Below are positions 32,376 through 33,557 of a stretch of 33,557 nt of DNA, in pieces; position 1 is the first letter of the stretch; each line of letters opens with the position of its first letter. The DNA is from Mesaphorura yosii (lineage: Eukaryota; Arthropoda; Collembola; Poduromorpha; Tullbergiidae): contig WIXG01000602.1 of NCBI GenBank assembly GCA_009869945.1, positions 1 through 33,557 on the forward strand, given 5' to 3'. The position numbers and the translations under genes are program-made. Below the pieces are notes generated by a model that was not told the DNA's origin, did no database searches, and saw only the letters and a list, made by a program, of their open reading frames with translations.

Positions 32376-32992
32376 ATGTCCAGGAAGACGCTGCTCCCGC
32401 TCGTGACAGCTGTTTTACTCTTCTCATTCGTGTCGGCCGCGATTCACGAAGGTAAGTTGAAGGCAGGGCGACTAATTGTGGATTTTCGCGGCTTGTAATT
32501 CTTTTGCCTTTAGTTTCGGTTTCAGGTTTGGAGAATGGCGCCGTCACGGAGGACGGCGTCAGCGGCTCGCTGCTGCGCGTGCTCGAAGTGTCCGACGACT
32601 CCCCCTCAGCAGCAGCTGCAGCAGACTACACGTACGAACTGAAGACGATGAACGGAGACCGCCACTGGATGGACAAAAGAAGGAAGCGACTTGACGAACT
32701 ACAGCGTGACCTGCCACCCGGTCTCGTCCTCAACAGGAGGACGGTGCTCCGTCTTCTCCGGAGATTGGAAGCTGGGCAGGGCCATAGTGGGAGGCGTCGC
32801 GAGAGTGCGGAGAAGCTAATTCGTTCCTCTCAACCATCACAATCCACAGCACGGCAGCAGCATGAGCTGCCTTTTGTTGGGAATCTCCTTAAATACTCGA
32901 CCCGGTTCTCGGCCGAAGATGACTCGACGGCTCCGCTCGTCCCCCGCCCCGTTCGCGACCACATTTCTCCGAGGCTCGGGCGGTCCACGTGA
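32376..32992 (+). CDS. Small secreted protein, possible peptide precursor
   Basis: Exon 1 (32376-32451, donor GTAAGT) joins exon 2 at 32514 or, through a second in-frame acceptor, at 32526, giving 184 or 180 residues; both ends at 32992. The signal peptide is clear (residues 1-21, FSFVSA). The mature part has no Cys, an acidic/Ala-rich N-terminal third and then several basic sites: KRRKR (80-84), RR (100-101), RR (108-109) and GRRR (118-121). Gly before the last site is the usual amidation signal, so a prohormone is possible. No known neuropeptide motif is recognised, and the Arg-rich composition may be incidental. The TATA box upstream and a poly(A) signal downstream support a real gene. Confidence 0.62.
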
Positions 32993-33160
32993 GATTCGAG
33001 CCCTTTGCCTGTCCAACCTTAATTGAAAGACACTTCTTAATCACGTGCGCCGCTCTTATTTTTGTGTAGGCGGGAAAAATGAACCGCGTGGACATTTAAG
33101 AAGCTAATTAAATGCTTAATCAGTTCTACAGCTCGAAGTTGTATAAACTGAGCCCTCGCT

Positions 33161-33166
33161 AATAAA
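33161..33166 (+). terminator. Poly(A) signal of the small secreted protein gene
   Basis: AATAAA about 170 bases after the stop at 32992. Its position supports translation ending at 32992 rather than continuing through the GTGAGA donor-like sequence that overlaps the stop. Confidence 0.6.
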
Positions 33167-33537
33167 AGCATGGCATTCACAAAATTCAAGACTGGTCAAT
33201 GTCACATCATTCATTTAATCGCACCTTTCTTCCCTCAAACTAATTAAACAGCCGCCGTACTAAAAGTAAACAGGAGTACAAAGAAGATTTCACACACCGC
33301 ACACGCACGCTCGTACAAAAATAAATAGAATCTCAATGGAAAAGTACTTAACGAGTTGCATTTGCAATAAAAAAACAGGAATTTCTCCGCAAGGCGCGCG
33401 TATAATTTTCAGGTAACCATTTTTCGTATTCGAGTATTGTTTTCAAGGAGCATTTTTCCGTTTCCATGTATCTCACAACTTTGGTCGGGGTTTCTTGAGC
33501 AAGCTTTGTGTTTAACTCGGGACTGGGAACTCTTCTC
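33167..33537. other. Right flank with no recognisable gene
   Basis: AT-rich sequence with no open frame of note and no recognised element before the terminal G run. Confidence 0.5.
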
Positions 33538-33557
33538 GGGGGGGGGGGGGGGGGGGG
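33538..33557. repeat. Terminal poly-G run (probable artefact)
   Basis: Twenty consecutive G close the window. Such a run at a contig edge is typical of two-colour sequencing-by-synthesis failure or of an assembly break, and nothing similar occurs elsewhere in the window. Confidence 0.7.

Noticed and set aside
32980..32996. GTGAGA donor-like site overlapping the stop of the small secreted protein
   Set aside because: A poly(A) signal follows at 33161 and no coding continuation with a good acceptor was seen downstream.

Overview
This is a nuclear eukaryotic window, most likely from an arthropod, with a springtail-like hexapod as a guess. The gene models have short GT-AG introns (mostly 60-100 nt), AATAAA poly(A) signals and, at three genes, a TATA box with a TCA-type initiator. 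All proteins are animal families. I cannot fix the species without a database search. No bacterial operon, CRISPR array, transposase, rRNA or convincing tRNA was seen.

Layout from left to right: a secreted lipocalin (minus, 911-1578); about 2 kb without a recognisable gene; an UNC-93-like membrane protein (plus, 3605-5217); a secreted DUF2236/MpaB-type oxygenase-like protein (plus, 5571-6902); a divergent SIAH/SINA-like zinc protein with an acidic N-terminal half (minus, 7190-9503); RME-8/DNAJC13, the endosomal J-protein, complete in seven coding exons (minus, 10108-17211); a peflin-type penta-EF-hand protein (plus, 18874-19545); leukotriene A4 hydrolase (plus, 20362-22635), with an upstream in-frame exon that could encode a mitochondrial presequence; MTF-1, the metal-responsive transcription factor with six zinc fingers and a Cys-rich tail (minus, 22879-24849); about 4.5 kb without a recognisable gene; a secreted Gly-rich/Leu-rich protein (plus, 29582-30818); and a small secreted protein with several basic cleavage-like sites (plus, 32376-32992). 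The window ends in a 20-base G run that looks like an assembly artefact.

The genes do not form one pathway. RME-8 and peflin are divergently arranged and both belong to broad endomembrane biology. MTF-1 senses metals; its tail holds an unusual series of Cys-Cys pairs in glycine. Spacing is compact in the middle (3' ends of neighbouring genes lie tens to hundreds of bases apart) and loose at both ends. The three genes with clear TATA promoters all encode predicted secreted proteins, while no comparable TATA box was identified for the housekeeping-type genes.

No wholly new system is obvious. The best candidates for follow-up are the possible mitochondrial form of LTA4H, the MTF-1 Cys-pair tail, the degenerate-RING SIAH-like protein, and the two unassigned secreted proteins at the right end.
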